Under the pieces are notes generated by a model. That model made no database searches and was not told where the DNA came from. It saw only the letters and a program-made list of their open reading frames with translations. A program made the translations under genes and the position numbers. A DNA stretch of 64,000 nt from Crossiella equi (GTDB lineage: Bacteria > Actinomycetota > Actinomycetes > Mycobacteriales > Pseudonocardiaceae): assembly GCF_017876755.1 (NCBI RefSeq), contig NZ_JAGIOO010000001.1:2666001-2730000 (forward strand). Direction: 5' to 3'. Below, in pieces: positions 1 to 9,666 of the stretch. Position 1 is the stretch's first letter, and every line of letters begins with the position of its first letter.

Positions 1-777
1 TACGGGGAGCCCCGGTTCCTGCGACCGGGGGACGTGGCCCTCGTACGCGGGCCGCAGGTCTACCGCCTGGCCGACCGGCCGGACACCCCGCCGGGCGTGT
101 ACGTGCTCAGCGCCGAGGAGTGCGTGGACGGCGACGGCAACGACGTGTGCGACCGGCTGTTCCTGGGCGCGCGCACCTTCGGCGAGCACCTGGACGGCTC
201 GGCGGCGCTGATCACCGGGTCCTACCTGGTGGACGGCGACATCACCGAGCGGCTGCTGTCCGTGCTGCCGCCGGTGCTGGTGGTACCGGACGACCGGGGG
301 CCCTGCGACCTGCTGCGCCTGCTGGAGGAGGAGATCGACGGCGTCGCGCCCGGGCAGCAGCTCGTGCTGGACCGGCTGCTGGACCTGCTGCTGGTGCTCA
401 CCTTCCGCTGCTGGTTCGCCATGCCCGAGGCCAACCCGCCCGCCTGGTACCGCGCGCTCGGCGACCCGGTGGTCGGCCCGGCGCTGCGGGCCCTGCACGC
501 CGAGCCCGCGCGGCCGTGGACGGTGGCCGCGCTCGCCGAGGAGTCCGGGGTGTCCCGGGCGGCGCTGGCGCGGCGGTTCAGCAGCGAGGTCGGGGTGCCG
601 CCGCTGGCCTACCTCACCGAGTGGCGGATGGCCCTGGCCGCGGACCTGCTGCACAACCCGGACGAGACGATCGGCCGCGTGGCCAAGCGGGTCGGCTACT
701 CCGACGGGTTCGCCTTCAGCTCGGCGTTCAAGCGCGTGCGCGGGGTGAGCCCGAGCGAGCACCGGGCCGCGGTCTGA
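1..777 (+). CDS. AraC-family transcriptional regulator (5' end outside window)
   Basis: The reading frame is open from base 1, so the gene starts upstream of the window; about 258 residues are visible. The N-terminal part resembles the cupin-like sensing domain of AraC/XylS regulators (LRPGDVALVRGP near the visible start). The last ~100 residues hold two helix-turn-helix motifs: WTVAALAEESGVSRAALARRF, then IGRVAKRVGYSDGFAFSSAFKR followed by GVSPSEHR, the classical AraC C-terminal signature. It ends 40 bp before the co-directional PHP-domain gene. Ligand and targets cannot be told from the sequence. Confidence 0.85.
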   Translation, partial: YGEPRFLRPGDVALVRGPQVYRLADRPDTPPGVYVLSAEECVDGDGNDVCDRLFLGARTFGEHLDGSAALITGSYLVDGDITERLLSVLPPVLVVPDDRGPCDLLRLLEEEIDGVAPGQQLVLDRLLDLLLVLTFRCWFAMPEANPPAWYRALGDPVVGPALRALHAEPARPWTVAALAEESGVSRAALARRFSSEVGVPPLAYLTEWRMALAADLLHNPDETIGRVAKRVGYSDGFAFSSAFKRVRGVSPSEHRAAV

Positions 778-817
778 GGTTCACCTCCCGGCCATGTCCG
801 GGTGATGGGGTGCGGCC

Positions 818-2386
818 ATGAGCGAGCTGAGCAGGCGCGGGCTGCTGCGCGGGGCGGGTGCGGTGGCGGCCGGGGCGGCGCTGGCCGGGGCGGGCACCGG
901 GGCGGCGGCGGCCTCGGTGGAGTCGGACGTGCGCCTGGACCTGGGCCTGCCGCGCCTGCCCGGCGGGGGTGCGCGCTGGCTGGTTGGCGATCATCACGTG
1001 CACACGCTATATTCCAATGACGCCATGTACAGCGTTGACCAGGTCGTGGCGGGTGCGCGGCGGCACGGGGCGGAGTGGCTGGTGTTCTCCGACCACGGGC
1101 ACGTCGCGCACGAGGCGCACTCGGTGGAGCCCGCGCACGCGGATGTGGTGGCCGCGCGGCGGCGGCACCCCGGGATGCTGCTGTGGCAGGGCCTGGAGTG
1201 GAACGTGCCCGCGGCAGAGCACGCCACGGTGTTCCTGCCGCCGAGCCGGGACGAGGCGGCGTTGCTGCGCGAGTTCGAGCGCACCTTCGACTCGCGGCTG
1301 ACCGGCTCCGGGGCCAGCACCCCGGCGAACGAGGCGCTGGCCGTGCGGGCACTGCGGTGGCTGGCGCGGCGGGGTGGGCTGGTGGTGGTGAACCACCCCT
1401 CGCGCAACGGCCGCGTCAGTCCGGCGGAGCTGCGGAGCTGGCACGACGCCGCGCCAGGGGTGGTGATCGGCATGGAGGGCGCGCCCGGGGCGCAGGGTGA
1501 CGGCATCCCGGCGCCGGGCGGCAGCGGACAGTACCGGGGCGGGTACGGCAACTCCCCCGGCGCCGACTCCTGGCCGGGGCTGCCCGCCGAGGCCTACCGC
1601 ACCTACGGCGGGTTCGACTGGATGACCGCGCGGCTGGGCGGGCTGTGGGACTCGCTGCTGGCCGAGGGCCGGAACTGGTGGGTGACCAGCAACTCCGACA
1701 GCCACTTCAACTACCGCGACACCATCGTGCGCCAGCCCGAACCGCCGGACCACTACGACCGCACCGGCAGGCACCTGCCCGCGCTGCCGGGCGGCCCGGT
1801 GCAGACGCTGCCGCCCTACTGCGACTTCTACCCGGGCGAGTTCAGCCGCACCGTGGTCGGCGCCGAGGACCGCAGCCTCACCGCCGTCATGGCGGGCCTG
1901 CGCGCGGGCCGGGTGTGGGTGGGCCACGGTGGCCTGGTGGACGCCCTGGAGACGCACGTCTTCGCCGCGGACCGCCTGTCCTGGCCGGTGGGCCTGGGCG
2001 GTCGGCTGCGGGTGCGCCGGGGCACCGACGTCACGGTGGCCGTGCTGGCCCGCCTGGCCGCGCGCCCGAACTCCTCGGGCGCGCTGCCCCGCCTCGGTCG
2101 GCTGGACCTCATCCGGGGCCCGGTGCTGGGCACGGCCCCGGACCGGCAGGCATGGCACGTGGACGGGGTGTCGGTGGTGCGCTCGTACGAGCCGCGGTTC
2201 CGTCCCGGGTGGACGGTCGGGTTCAGGCACACCTTCCGGGACGTGCGGGAGTCCTTCTACGTGCGGGTGCGGGGCACGGACGGGCGGCGGGGCGGGACCG
2301 AGCCCGCGCAGGACGTGCGCGGGCAGGCCGATCCGTGGCAGGACCTGTGGTGTTACGGGAACCCGGTGTTCGTGGAGGTGGGCTAG
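818..2386 (+). CDS. Tat-exported PHP-domain metal-dependent phosphoesterase-like protein
   Basis: The 522-residue product starts with a twin-arginine signal (SRRGLLRGAG, then an Ala/Gly-rich hydrophobic stretch ending AAAAS), so it is probably exported folded. The mature part opens with the PHP metal-binding motif DHHVHTLYSND and continues with FSDHGHVAHE, HATVFLP, VVVNHPSRNG and SNSDSHFNY. These His and Asp residues are those expected to bind the metal cluster of PHP phosphoesterases. A C-terminal beta-rich segment follows. The substrate is unknown; exported PHP proteins are usually annotated only by fold. It runs convergently into the histidine-kinase gene with a 4-bp overlap. Confidence 0.8.
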   Translation: MSELSRRGLLRGAGAVAAGAALAGAGTGAAAASVESDVRLDLGLPRLPGGGARWLVGDHHVHTLYSNDAMYSVDQVVAGARRHGAEWLVFSDHGHVAHEAHSVEPAHADVVAARRRHPGMLLWQGLEWNVPAAEHATVFLPPSRDEAALLREFERTFDSRLTGSGASTPANEALAVRALRWLARRGGLVVVNHPSRNGRVSPAELRSWHDAAPGVVIGMEGAPGAQGDGIPAPGGSGQYRGGYGNSPGADSWPGLPAEAYRTYGGFDWMTARLGGLWDSLLAEGRNWWVTSNSDSHFNYRDTIVRQPEPPDHYDRTGRHLPALPGGPVQTLPPYCDFYPGEFSRTVVGAEDRSLTAVMAGLRAGRVWVGHGGLVDALETHVFAADRLSWPVGLGGRLRVRRGTDVTVAVLARLAARPNSSGALPRLGRLDLIRGPVLGTAPDRQAWHVDGVSVVRSYEPRFRPGWTVGFRHTFRDVRESFYVRVRGTDGRRGGTEPAQDVRGQADPWQDLWCYGNPVFVEVG

Positions 2387-3546
2387 GGAGCCACGGGCAG
2401 GGTCACGGTGACGTCCAGGCCGCCGCCGGGGACCGGTTCGGCGTGCACCTCGCCGCCGTGGGCGGCCACCACCGAGCGCACGATGGACAGGCCCAGGCCC
2501 GCGCCGCGGTGGGCGGTGCGGTCGTGGCCGCCCCGGCGGAAGGGCTCGAAGAGCTCGGCGACGCGTTCCACCGAGATCTGGCCGCCGGAGGAGGTGACGC
2601 GGAGGGTGGCGCGTTTGGTGTCGACGGAGGTGTGCACCCGGATCCAGCCGCCGTCGGTGTTGTGGCGCACCGCGTTCTCCAGCAGGTTGCCCGCCAGGCG
2701 TTCCAGCAGGACCGGGTCGCCCACGGCCTGGATGGCCGGGGTGTGGAACTCGGTGTGCAGGCCCCGGGCCTCGGCGTCGCGGCGGGCGGCCGACCAGGCG
2801 CTGCGCACGACCAGGGACAGGTCCACGGGTTCGCGCACCGACAGGCCCACCGCGTCGGTGCGGGCCAGCAGCAGCAGGGCCTCGACCAGGTGTTCGGCGC
2901 GCTGGGTGGCCGAGCGGACCACGTCGGCCATGCGGCGCAGCTCGGCCACGTCGGCGTCCGGGTCGGCCAGGGTCACGTCCAGCTCGGTGCGCACGACCGC
3001 CAGGGGGGTGCGCAGCTCGTGGCTGGCGTTGGCCACGAAACGGCGCTGGGACTCGAAGGCGGACTGGAGGCGGTCGAGCATGGCGTCGAAGGTGTCGGCC
3101 AGCTCGGCGACCTCGTCGCGGGTGCCGCGCAGCGCGATGCGCTCGTCCAGGGACTCCACGGACAGCCGCTGCGCGGTGTAGGTGACCTCGTGCAGGGGCC
3201 GCAGCACCCGGCCGGTGAGCGCCCAGGCCAGCAGCGCGGTGGCCAGCACCATGCACACGAAGGCGATGGTGCCCGACTCCAGCACGGTGTCCCGGGCGTG
3301 GTTCTTGAGCAGCTCCTGCACCTGGGAGGGGGGCAGGTCGCGGTCGAGCACGCGCACCTTGGTGCCCGGCGGGAAGACCGGGTAGTTGTCGACGACCGTG
3401 CCGACCAGCATCCAGCCCAGCCACAGCAGCAGGATGCTGACCGCCGCGACGAGCCCGGTGGCCAGCAGCGTCAGCCGCATGCGCAGGCCCGGCCCCCGGC
3501 GCCGCCGGAGGGCCGGTGGTGCCTCAGGAATCGGTGGGCCCCTCAC
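2383..3546 (-). CDS. Two-component sensor histidine kinase
   Basis: The 387-residue membrane kinase has an N-terminal transmembrane helix (about residues 23-45), a short extracellular loop of ~45 residues, a second helix (about 92-112), a HAMP linker (TGRVLRPLHEVTYTAQRLS), a HisKA dimerisation helix with phospho-acceptor His in FVANASHELRTPLAV, and an HATPase_c domain with N box (NLLENAVRHN) and G box (GAGLGLSIV). The extracytoplasmic sensor is too short to suggest a ligand. The start overlaps the end of the upstream response-regulator gene by 23 bp, so the pair is translationally coupled. Signal and regulon are unknown. Confidence 0.92.
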   Translation of the reverse strand: MRGPPIPEAPPALRRRRGPGLRMRLTLLATGLVAAVSILLLWLGWMLVGTVVDNYPVFPPGTKVRVLDRDLPPSQVQELLKNHARDTVLESGTIAFVCMVLATALLAWALTGRVLRPLHEVTYTAQRLSVESLDERIALRGTRDEVAELADTFDAMLDRLQSAFESQRRFVANASHELRTPLAVVRTELDVTLADPDADVAELRRMADVVRSATQRAEHLVEALLLLARTDAVGLSVREPVDLSLVVRSAWSAARRDAEARGLHTEFHTPAIQAVGDPVLLERLAGNLLENAVRHNTDGGWIRVHTSVDTKRATLRVTSSGGQISVERVAELFEPFRRGGHDRTAHRGAGLGLSIVRSVVAAHGGEVHAEPVPGGGLDVTVTLPVAP

Positions 3547-4210
3547 CGGCGTTGACCGGCACCCGGTAGCCGGAGCCGACCACGGTCTCGATGATGCCCG
3601 GCTCGCCGAGCTTCTTGCGCAGGGTCATGACGGTAACCCGGACGGTCGTGGTGAACGGGTCGGCGTTCTCGTCCCACACGCGTTCCAGGAGCTCCTCGGA
3701 GCTGACCACGGCGCCCCCCGCGGCCAGCAGGACCTCCAGCACGCCGAACTCCTTGCGGGTGAGCTCGACGGGCACCCCGGCGCGGGTGACGCTGCGCCGG
3801 GCCGGGTTGAGCACCACGTCGGCCACGGTGAGCACGGGCGGCATGGCGGGGGTGGCCCGGCGGCCGAGCGCGCGCACCCGGGCGACCAGCTCGGGGAAGG
3901 CGAAGGGCTTGGCGAGGTAGTCATCGGCACCCAGGGAGAGCCCGGACACGCGGTCCTGCACGGTGCCGCTGGCGGTGAGCATGATCACGCGGGTGAGGGC
4001 CCCGGAGTCGACGATCTGCTTGCACAGCTCGTCGCCGGACATGCCGGGCAGGTCCCGGTCCAGCACCACCACGTCGTACCGCGTGACCGTGGACTTCTCG
4101 TGCCCCGACTCCCCGTCGTAGGCCACGTCCACGGCCATGCCTTCCCGCCGCAGCCCCCGGGCGATGGCGTCCGCCAGGGGCTGCTCGTCCTCCACAATCA
4201 GGATCCGCAC
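3524..4210 (-). CDS. OmpR/PhoB-type response regulator
   Basis: The receiver domain begins directly at the chosen GTG start (VRILIVEDEQ), with acidic pocket DE, phospho-acceptor Asp in VVVLDRDLPG, conserved Thr in MLTAS and Lys in LAKPFAF. A C-terminal winged helix follows (VELTRKEFGVLEVLL, ELLERVWDEN, TVMTLRKKLGEP, VVGSGYRV). The length of 228 residues is normal for the family. The reading frame is open further upstream, but the receiver beta-1 strand starts at this GTG, so the shorter start is preferred. It is the first gene of the regulator/kinase pair, about 275 bp downstream of a lipoprotein gene. Confidence 0.92.
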   Translation of the reverse strand: MRILIVEDEQPLADAIARGLRREGMAVDVAYDGESGHEKSTVTRYDVVVLDRDLPGMSGDELCKQIVDSGALTRVIMLTASGTVQDRVSGLSLGADDYLAKPFAFPELVARVRALGRRATPAMPPVLTVADVVLNPARRSVTRAGVPVELTRKEFGVLEVLLAAGGAVVSSEELLERVWDENADPFTTTVRVTVMTLRKKLGEPGIIETVVGSGYRVPVNAGEGPTDS

Positions 4211-4350
4211 CCCACCACAGTGCCACGCCCGGGACGGCGAGGCGCCATCCGGGCCTGTCGACACCCTGTCGAGGGGCTGTCCCCCCTCGAACACAAGCCG
4301 AACCTGATCACAAACCCAGCCCAAGAGGGCTCTAAAACCCGACCAGAGGG

Positions 4351-4444
4351 CGTGTTGGCCGTTTTCGTACCTCGTGTTGGCGCCGTCGAGGGAGCCGAAG
4401 GCGATCCGAGACTGCCAACACGAGGTACGAAAACGGCCAACACG
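4351..4444. repeat. Perfect 31-bp inverted repeat, member of the CGTGTTGGC repeat family
   Basis: Arm 4351-4381 and arm 4414-4444 are perfect reverse complements over 31 bp, with a 32-nt spacer. Each arm carries two CGTGTTGGC cores 22 nt apart, separated by the 13-mer CGTTTTCGTACCT. The same cores and spacing recur at 35.7 and 45.7 kb. It lies between the lipoprotein gene (upstream on the minus strand) and the response-regulator gene. It could fold into a long hairpin and act as a transcription barrier, or it could be a dispersed repeat element. The rest of 4211-4485 holds nothing else recognisable. Confidence 0.9.
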
Positions 4445-4485
4445 GCACGTCCGACGGGCCGGACGGCGAAGCCGGGTGCCCGGCC

Positions 4486-5922
4486 CTACTGGTAGCTGAT
4501 CATCATCGGCGCGGGCTGGTACCTCATCGTCTGCTCCGGGGTGAGCATCGGCTTGTCCTCGTCGTAGAAGTTCTTCCACCCCAGGGGCAGGTCCGCGGGC
4601 CGCGCGCCGACGACCGCGCGCCAGGTCTCGGCCTTCTGCCCGGTGGTGCCCTGGCCGTCCATGTGGATCAGCACGGACAGCTCGTCGTGGCCGAGGTCCA
4701 GGTCCTTCTCATCGCGCAGCATGGACAGCTTGAACTGGTGCAGCACCAACAGCTTCTGCGGCAGCTTGTGCTCCCGGGCCAGCTCCGCCAGCCAGGCCGA
4801 GGCCCGGTTGACCTCGGCGGCGTCGATGCCGCCGATCTGCTTGAGCGGCACCTGGTCCGGGCCCAGCTTCCACTCCGGGTCGATGGCCAGGCCCACGTGC
4901 GGGCGCCGCAGCAGGGACTCGTAGCGTTTGGCCTGCTCGGTGACGTCGGCGCGGCCCGGCTGGAGGTCCAGCACCACGTACACGCCCTCCTGCGCCGCCC
5001 GGTCCACCCAGGGGCGCAGGGACTCCGCGCTGACCTCGTTGGAGTAGTCGCCGTCCACGCCCGGGCCGCCCTGGGCCACCGTGGCGATGATCTCCAGGCT
5101 CGGTACCACGGGGACGTCACTGAACGGCTCGTAGGACCTGGCCAGCTCCTTGACCCGCTTGATGGTCTCGTCCACGCCCTGCTCGCCGAGCACCCCCAGC
5201 GAGGGTGTGCCGGGGTGGCCGTACATCGCCACCAGGCGCCTGCCGGGCAGGACGAGCTGGCCGCCACCGGGCAGCTCCCCCGCGACGGCCAGGCGGGCGC
5301 GCAGGCGCTCCGGCGGGCCGAACCCGCTGCCCAGGGCCACCACCACGTCCGCACCGGCCGCGGCCAGGGCCTTGCTGGCCGCCGGGTCCGCGCGCGGGTC
5401 GGTACCGCGCACCGGGACCACCGCGGCACCGGCGGCCTTGGCGGTGGCCGCGGCCGCGGCGTGCTCCCGGGAGGAGTCGAGCAGCACCGTCACCCCGGAC
5501 GGGGGAGGCGGGCTGTGGCGGAAGTCGCCAGCATTGGCGGGGGTGAGCTCGACCACCTTGGCCCGGTCGCCGACCGCCTGGCGGGCGGCGGGGCCCGTGG
5601 TGAGCACGGTCTCCGGGTTCAGGCGGGACAGCTCGCGGCGCACGGCCTCCGGCTCGGCGGCGGACAGGACCGGGGCGCCCGTGTCGGGCACGTCCGGGCG
5701 GTCGGCGACCACCACGACCGGGGCGCGGGTGAGCAGCAGCTCGCTGAGCGCGACGGCGGACGGGCTGTCCAGGACGGTGGTCTTGTCCCCCGGCACCTTC
5801 ACGGCCACGGTCTGCGCGGCCGGACCGGAATCCGGTGGGGCGGCGGCGGGCGGCGGTGGGGCGGTACAGGCCGCGAGGGCGGACACCGTTGCGAGCACGA
5901 GCCAAACCGGCCGGTTGATCAT
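4486..5922 (-). CDS. Actinobacterial lipoprotein of unknown function
   Basis: The 478-residue protein has a lipoprotein signal peptide with lipobox SALAAC (Cys at about residue 19) and a Pro/Ala-rich linker. Residues ~40-210 show alternating short blocks (LSELLLTRAPVVVVADRP, ETVLTTGPAARQAVGD, VVPVRGTDPRADPAASKALAAAGADVVVALG) reminiscent of cell-wall-binding repeat 2 modules. The C-terminal half (~230-478) looks like a TIM-barrel fold (YVVLDLQPG, VGLAIDPEW, LLVLHQFK, LSVLIHMDGQG). I recognise the general architecture but not a named family. It probably sits on the outer face of the membrane. It is transcribed towards the two-component genes and away from dxs. Confidence 0.6.
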   Translation of the reverse strand: MINRPVWLVLATVSALAACTAPPPPAAAPPDSGPAAQTVAVKVPGDKTTVLDSPSAVALSELLLTRAPVVVVADRPDVPDTGAPVLSAAEPEAVRRELSRLNPETVLTTGPAARQAVGDRAKVVELTPANAGDFRHSPPPPSGVTVLLDSSREHAAAAATAKAAGAAVVPVRGTDPRADPAASKALAAAGADVVVALGSGFGPPERLRARLAVAGELPGGGQLVLPGRRLVAMYGHPGTPSLGVLGEQGVDETIKRVKELARSYEPFSDVPVVPSLEIIATVAQGGPGVDGDYSNEVSAESLRPWVDRAAQEGVYVVLDLQPGRADVTEQAKRYESLLRRPHVGLAIDPEWKLGPDQVPLKQIGGIDAAEVNRASAWLAELAREHKLPQKLLVLHQFKLSMLRDEKDLDLGHDELSVLIHMDGQGTTGQKAETWRAVVGARPADLPLGWKNFYDEDKPMLTPEQTMRYQPAPMMISYQ

Positions 5923-6018
5923 GACCCTCCGAGGGACGTGCGGCGGGGACGGACCTCGCCGAGCATGTCACCCGGACGGGGGGCCCGCCACTCGACGGCG
6001 GGCCCCTCACGGGTCGGA

Positions 6019-7971
6019 TCACTGGCGCTTGCGGCTCTTCGCCTTCGGCTCCTCGTCCACAGTGGACTCCTCCGGCGAGTCGGCCTGCTCACCCAGCTGG
6101 ACCGCGGTCCACTCGGTGATGCGCCGCGCCACGTCCTGGGCGGTCAGGCCCAGGTCGGCCAGCACCTCGGCGCGCGAGGCGTGGTCGAGGAAGCGCTGCG
6201 GGATGGCCAGGTCGCGCATCGGCACGTCCACCTCGGCATCACGCAGGGCCGCGGCGGTGGCCCAGCCGAAACCGCCGTGGCGGCCCGAGTCCTCCACGGT
6301 GACGACCAGGCGGTGCCGGGCGGCCAGCTCGACGATCTCGGCGGGAACGGGAACAACCCACCGCGGGTCGACGACGGTGACCCCGACGCCCTGGTCGGAC
6401 AGGCGCTGCGCGGCCTCCAGGGCCAGCTCGGCGAAGCAGCCGACGGCCACCAGCAGCACGTCCTGGCCCTCGCCCTCGGCGGGGCGGCGCAGCACGTCGA
6501 CCACGCCGATCCGCTCCAGGGCCGGGACGGACTCCACGACCGCGCCCTTGCCGTAGCGGATCGCGGACGGGCCGTCGTCGATGGCCACCGACTCGCGCAG
6601 CTCCTCGCGCAGGGTGGCCGCGTCGCGCGGCACCGCCACGCGCATGCCGGGCACGACGCCCAGGATGGACAGGTCCCACATGCCGTTGTGGCTGGCGCCG
6701 TCGTCGCCGGTGACCCCCGAGCGGTCCAGCACCAGGCTGACCGGCTGCCTGTGCAGCGCCACCTCCATCAGGAGCTGGTCGAAGGCCCGGTTGAGGAAGG
6801 TGGAGTACACCGCGAACAGCGGCTTGCGGCCGCCCATGGCCAGGCCCGCGGCGGCGGTCATCGCGTGCTGCTCGGCGATGCCGACGTCCAGGCAGCGGCC
6901 CGGGTAGGTCTCGGCGAACTTGGCCAGGCCGGTGGGACCGAGCATGGCCGCGGTGATGGTGACCAGGTCCTCGCGCTCGGCGCCGAGCTTGACGATCTCC
7001 TCGGCGAACACGCCGGTCCAGTCCAGCGGCTTCTTCTTGGTCTCCTTGCCGGTGACCGGGTCGATCACGCCGATGGCGTGCATCACGTCGGCCTTGTGGT
7101 TCTCGGCAGGAGCGTAGCCGCGGCCCTTCTGGGTGACCGTGTGCACGATCACGGGGCCGCCGAAGGCCTTGGCCTTCTCCAGCGCGGCCTCGAAGGCGAG
7201 CTGGTCGTGGCCGTCCACCGGGCCCATGTACTTCAGGCCCAGGTCCTCGAACATCACCTGCGGGCTCAGCGCGTCCTTGATGCCGCGCTTGGCCGCGTGC
7301 AGGGCCGCGTAGAGCGGCTTGCCGACGACCGGGGTGTTCTGCAGGGTCCGCTTGCCGCTCTCCAGCGCGCGCTCGTACCCGGGCCGCAGCCGCAGGGAGG
7401 CGAGGTGGTCGGCGAACCCGCCGATGGTCGGCGAGTAGGAGCGGCCGTTGTCGTTGACGACGATGACGATCGGCCGGGTCTTGTCGAAGGCGATGTTGTT
7501 CAGCGCCTCCCAGCACATGCCGCCGGTGAGCGCGCCGTCGCCGACAACCGCGACCACGTGGCGCCGCTTGCCGGAGAGCTTGAACGCGGTGGCCAGACCG
7601 TCCGCGTAGGACAGCGCGGTCGAGGCGTGGCTGGACTCGACGAGGTCGTGCTCGCTCTCGGCGCGGCTGGGGTAGCCGGACAGGCCGCCGCGCTTGCGGA
7701 GCTTGTCGAAGCCGTCCAGGCGGCCGGTGACCATCTTGTGCACGTAGGACTGGTGGCCGGTGTCGAAGAGCACGGCGTCGTGCGGGGAGTCGAAGACCCG
7801 GTGCACGGCCAGGGTGATCTCGACCACGCCGAGGTTGGGCCCGAGGTGGCCACCGGTGCGGGACACCTTCTCCACCAGGAAGGCGCGGATCTCCGCGGCG
7901 AGCACGGCCAGCTCCTCCTGGCTCATGCGTTTGAGATCCGCCGGGCTACGCACGGATTCGAGTAGTTGCAC
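6019..7971 (-). CDS. dxs: 1-deoxy-D-xylulose-5-phosphate synthase
   Basis: This thiamine-diphosphate enzyme condenses pyruvate and glyceraldehyde 3-phosphate, the first step of the MEP isoprenoid pathway. The N-terminal domain shows [10 protein letters not shown] and the ThDP/metal motif [10 protein letters not shown]. Later come DIGIAEQHA-like ([17 protein letters not shown]), the pyrimidine-domain segment FLNRAFDQL and [10 protein letters not shown], and the transketolase C-terminal domain. The GTG at 7971 follows a GAGGGG-containing leader and gives 650 residues, the usual length. The frame is open further upstream but that part looks unlike Dxs. The C-terminal ~25 residues are a charged tail (PKAKSRKRQ). 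It is a housekeeping gene marking the left border of the cluster. Confidence 0.96.
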   Translation of the reverse strand: MQLLESVRSPADLKRMSQEELAVLAAEIRAFLVEKVSRTGGHLGPNLGVVEITLAVHRVFDSPHDAVLFDTGHQSYVHKMVTGRLDGFDKLRKRGGLSGYPSRAESEHDLVESSHASTALSYADGLATAFKLSGKRRHVVAVVGDGALTGGMCWEALNNIAFDKTRPIVIVVNDNGRSYSPTIGGFADHLASLRLRPGYERALESGKRTLQNTPVVGKPLYAALHAAKRGIKDALSPQVMFEDLGLKYMGPVDGHDQLAFEAALEKAKAFGGPVIVHTVTQKGRGYAPAENHKADVMHAIGVIDPVTGKETKKKPLDWTGVFAEEIVKLGAEREDLVTITAAMLGPTGLAKFAETYPGRCLDVGIAEQHAMTAAAGLAMGGRKPLFAVYSTFLNRAFDQLLMEVALHRQPVSLVLDRSGVTGDDGASHNGMWDLSILGVVPGMRVAVPRDAATLREELRESVAIDDGPSAIRYGKGAVVESVPALERIGVVDVLRRPAEGEGQDVLLVAVGCFAELALEAAQRLSDQGVGVTVVDPRWVVPVPAEIVELAARHRLVVTVEDSGRHGGFGWATAAALRDAEVDVPMRDLAIPQRFLDHASRAEVLADLGLTAQDVARRITEWTAVQLGEQADSPEESTVDEEPKAKSRKRQ

Positions 7972-8352
7972 CTCACACCCCTCGTTACGCTGTAGCTCGT
8001 CTCTTCCCGCTCCACAACGGGAAACGCCGCCCGGTCGGCGGCTGTCGGCCAGTCTACGGAGGCGGCCGGGGTGCTCACGGACCGGAACGCCCGATGGCCG
8101 ACTCCTGCCGGTCGCCAATACTTCCGGTGTCCCGCCGGTGTCCCGCCACCGGCGGCACGTTGCGGCAGTCGGGTGGTACCCGCTGCGCCCATGATCACTC
8201 CAGGTGGCCGGAATCGCGAACCGCTCTCGTCGGGGATTGTTCACACGATTGTCACGCGCTAACGTGCGAAGCCTCTCACGGAGTTCTCCCGCGCCTTTCT
8301 CGCTTTTCCTCTCACCCTGCGCCGTCCCGGCCGCGTCCCAAGGGGAGCAACC
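7972..8352. promoter_or_regulatory. Divergent intergenic region between dxs and the first glycosyltransferase
   Basis: These 381 bp separate dxs (minus) from the first cluster gene (plus) and should hold promoters for both. The right part is less GC-rich (around 8230-8270, TTCACACGATTGTCACGC), the likeliest promoter zone for the glycosyltransferase, and AAGGGGAGCAACC before 8353 supplies its ribosome-binding site. No convincing open frame, RNA gene or strong palindrome is visible. It is the left edge of the accessory cluster. Confidence 0.4.
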
Positions 8353-9666
8353 ATGCGCGTGCTTTTCGCCACCTACGCGGAGAAGACCCATTTCTACCTG
8401 ATGGCGCCCCTGGCCTGGGCGTTGCGCACCGCGGGCCACGAGGTGCGCGTGGCCAGTCAGCCGGAGCTCACCGACGCGATCACCGGGGCCGGGCTGACCG
8501 CGGTGCCGATCGGCCAGAACCACCCCTTCTGGCGGGTGATGCGCACCTACCCGCTGTTCGACCCGCGCCAGGACAAGGTGCCCCCGTACGGCATCGCGGA
8601 GACCCCGGCCGAGGAGCTCACCTGGGAGTACCTGAAGTGGGGCTACGGGCAGATCGTGCCGTGGTGGTGGCGAATGGTGAACGACACCCTCGTGGACGGG
8701 CTCACCGAATTCTGCCGCCAGTGGAAACCCGACCTGGTCGTCTGGGACCAGATCACCTACGCGGCGCCGATCGCGGCGAAAGCCAGCGGGGCGGTGCACG
8801 CCCGGTTCCTGTGGAGCGTCGACCTGTTCGCGCGAATGCGGAGCCATTTCCTGCGCCTCATGTACGAACAGCCGGCCCACGAACGGGTGGACGTGCTGGC
8901 CGACTGGCTGGGTGCCCAGGTATCCCGGTTCGGCGCGGAGTTCACCGAGGACATGACCAGCGGGCACTTCACCATCGACTACTTCCCCGACTCGCTGCGC
9001 CTGGACCCGGAGCTGGACCTCGACCTGGACCTGGACTACGTGCCGATGCGGTACGTGCCCTACAACGGCGCCTCGGTGGTCCCGGACTGGCTGCGGGAGG
9101 CGCCGGAGCGGCCCCGGGTGTGCCTGACGCTGGGCACCGCGGCGGTGGAGCGCTTCGACGGCTACTCGGTGCCGGTGCAGGAGCTGCTGGACGCCCTCGG
9201 CGAGCTGGACGTGGAGGTGGTGGCCACCCTCGCGCCCGAGCAGCAGGAGGCGCTGACCCGGGTCCCGGCCAACACCCGCGTGGTGTCCTACCTGGCGCTG
9301 AACGTGCTGGTGCCCACGTGCGCGGCGGTGGTGCACCACGGCGGCGCGGGCTCCTACTGCACCACGCTGCTCAACGGGGTGCCGCAGCTGGTGCTCCACA
9401 ACCTGCTGGACGCCCCGGTGCGCGGGCGGCACGTGGTCCGGACCGGCGCGGGCCTGGCCATGCACACCAGCGAGGTGACCGGGCCGAAGGTGGCCGAGGC
9501 GGTGCGCAGGCTGCTCACCGAGCCCTCCTTCGCCGAGGCCGCGGGCAGGCTGGCGGAGGAGGTGTGGGCGCTGCCCAGCCCGAACGAGCTGGTCCCGGTG
9601 CTGGAGGCGCTGACCGCCCGGTACCGCGCCGCGCGGCCGGTGGGGAGCGCCGATGTACGAGGCTGA
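8353..9666 (+). CDS. Macrolide-type (GT1/MGT) glycosyltransferase 1
   Basis: The 437-residue enzyme belongs to the EryCIII/DesVII/TylM2-like family that transfers NDP-deoxysugars to natural-product aglycones. It starts [36 protein letters not shown], the N-terminal acceptor domain. The C-terminal nucleotide-sugar domain shows [21 protein letters not shown] and the donor motif [34 protein letters not shown] precedes the ATG. It overlaps the downstream N-methyltransferase gene by 14 bp; that enzyme makes dimethylamino sugars, so this transferase may use that sugar. It is one of six paralogues in the window. Confidence 0.93.
   Translation: MRVLFATYAEKTHFYLMAPLAWALRTAGHEVRVASQPELTDAITGAGLTAVPIGQNHPFWRVMRTYPLFDPRQDKVPPYGIAETPAEELTWEYLKWGYGQIVPWWWRMVNDTLVDGLTEFCRQWKPDLVVWDQITYAAPIAAKASGAVHARFLWSVDLFARMRSHFLRLMYEQPAHERVDVLADWLGAQVSRFGAEFTEDMTSGHFTIDYFPDSLRLDPELDLDLDLDYVPMRYVPYNGASVVPDWLREAPERPRVCLTLGTAAVERFDGYSVPVQELLDALGELDVEVVATLAPEQQEALTRVPANTRVVSYLALNVLVPTCAAVVHHGGAGSYCTTLLNGVPQLVLHNLLDAPVRGRHVVRTGAGLAMHTSEVTGPKVAEAVRRLLTEPSFAEAAGRLAEEVWALPSPNELVPVLEALTARYRAARPVGSADVRG

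Noticed and set aside
6019-9465. A very long open frame extends dxs upstream across the divergent region and glycosyltransferase 1.
   Set aside because: Dxs homology starts at the GTG at 7971; the upstream part is the GC-rich shadow of glycosyltransferase 1.
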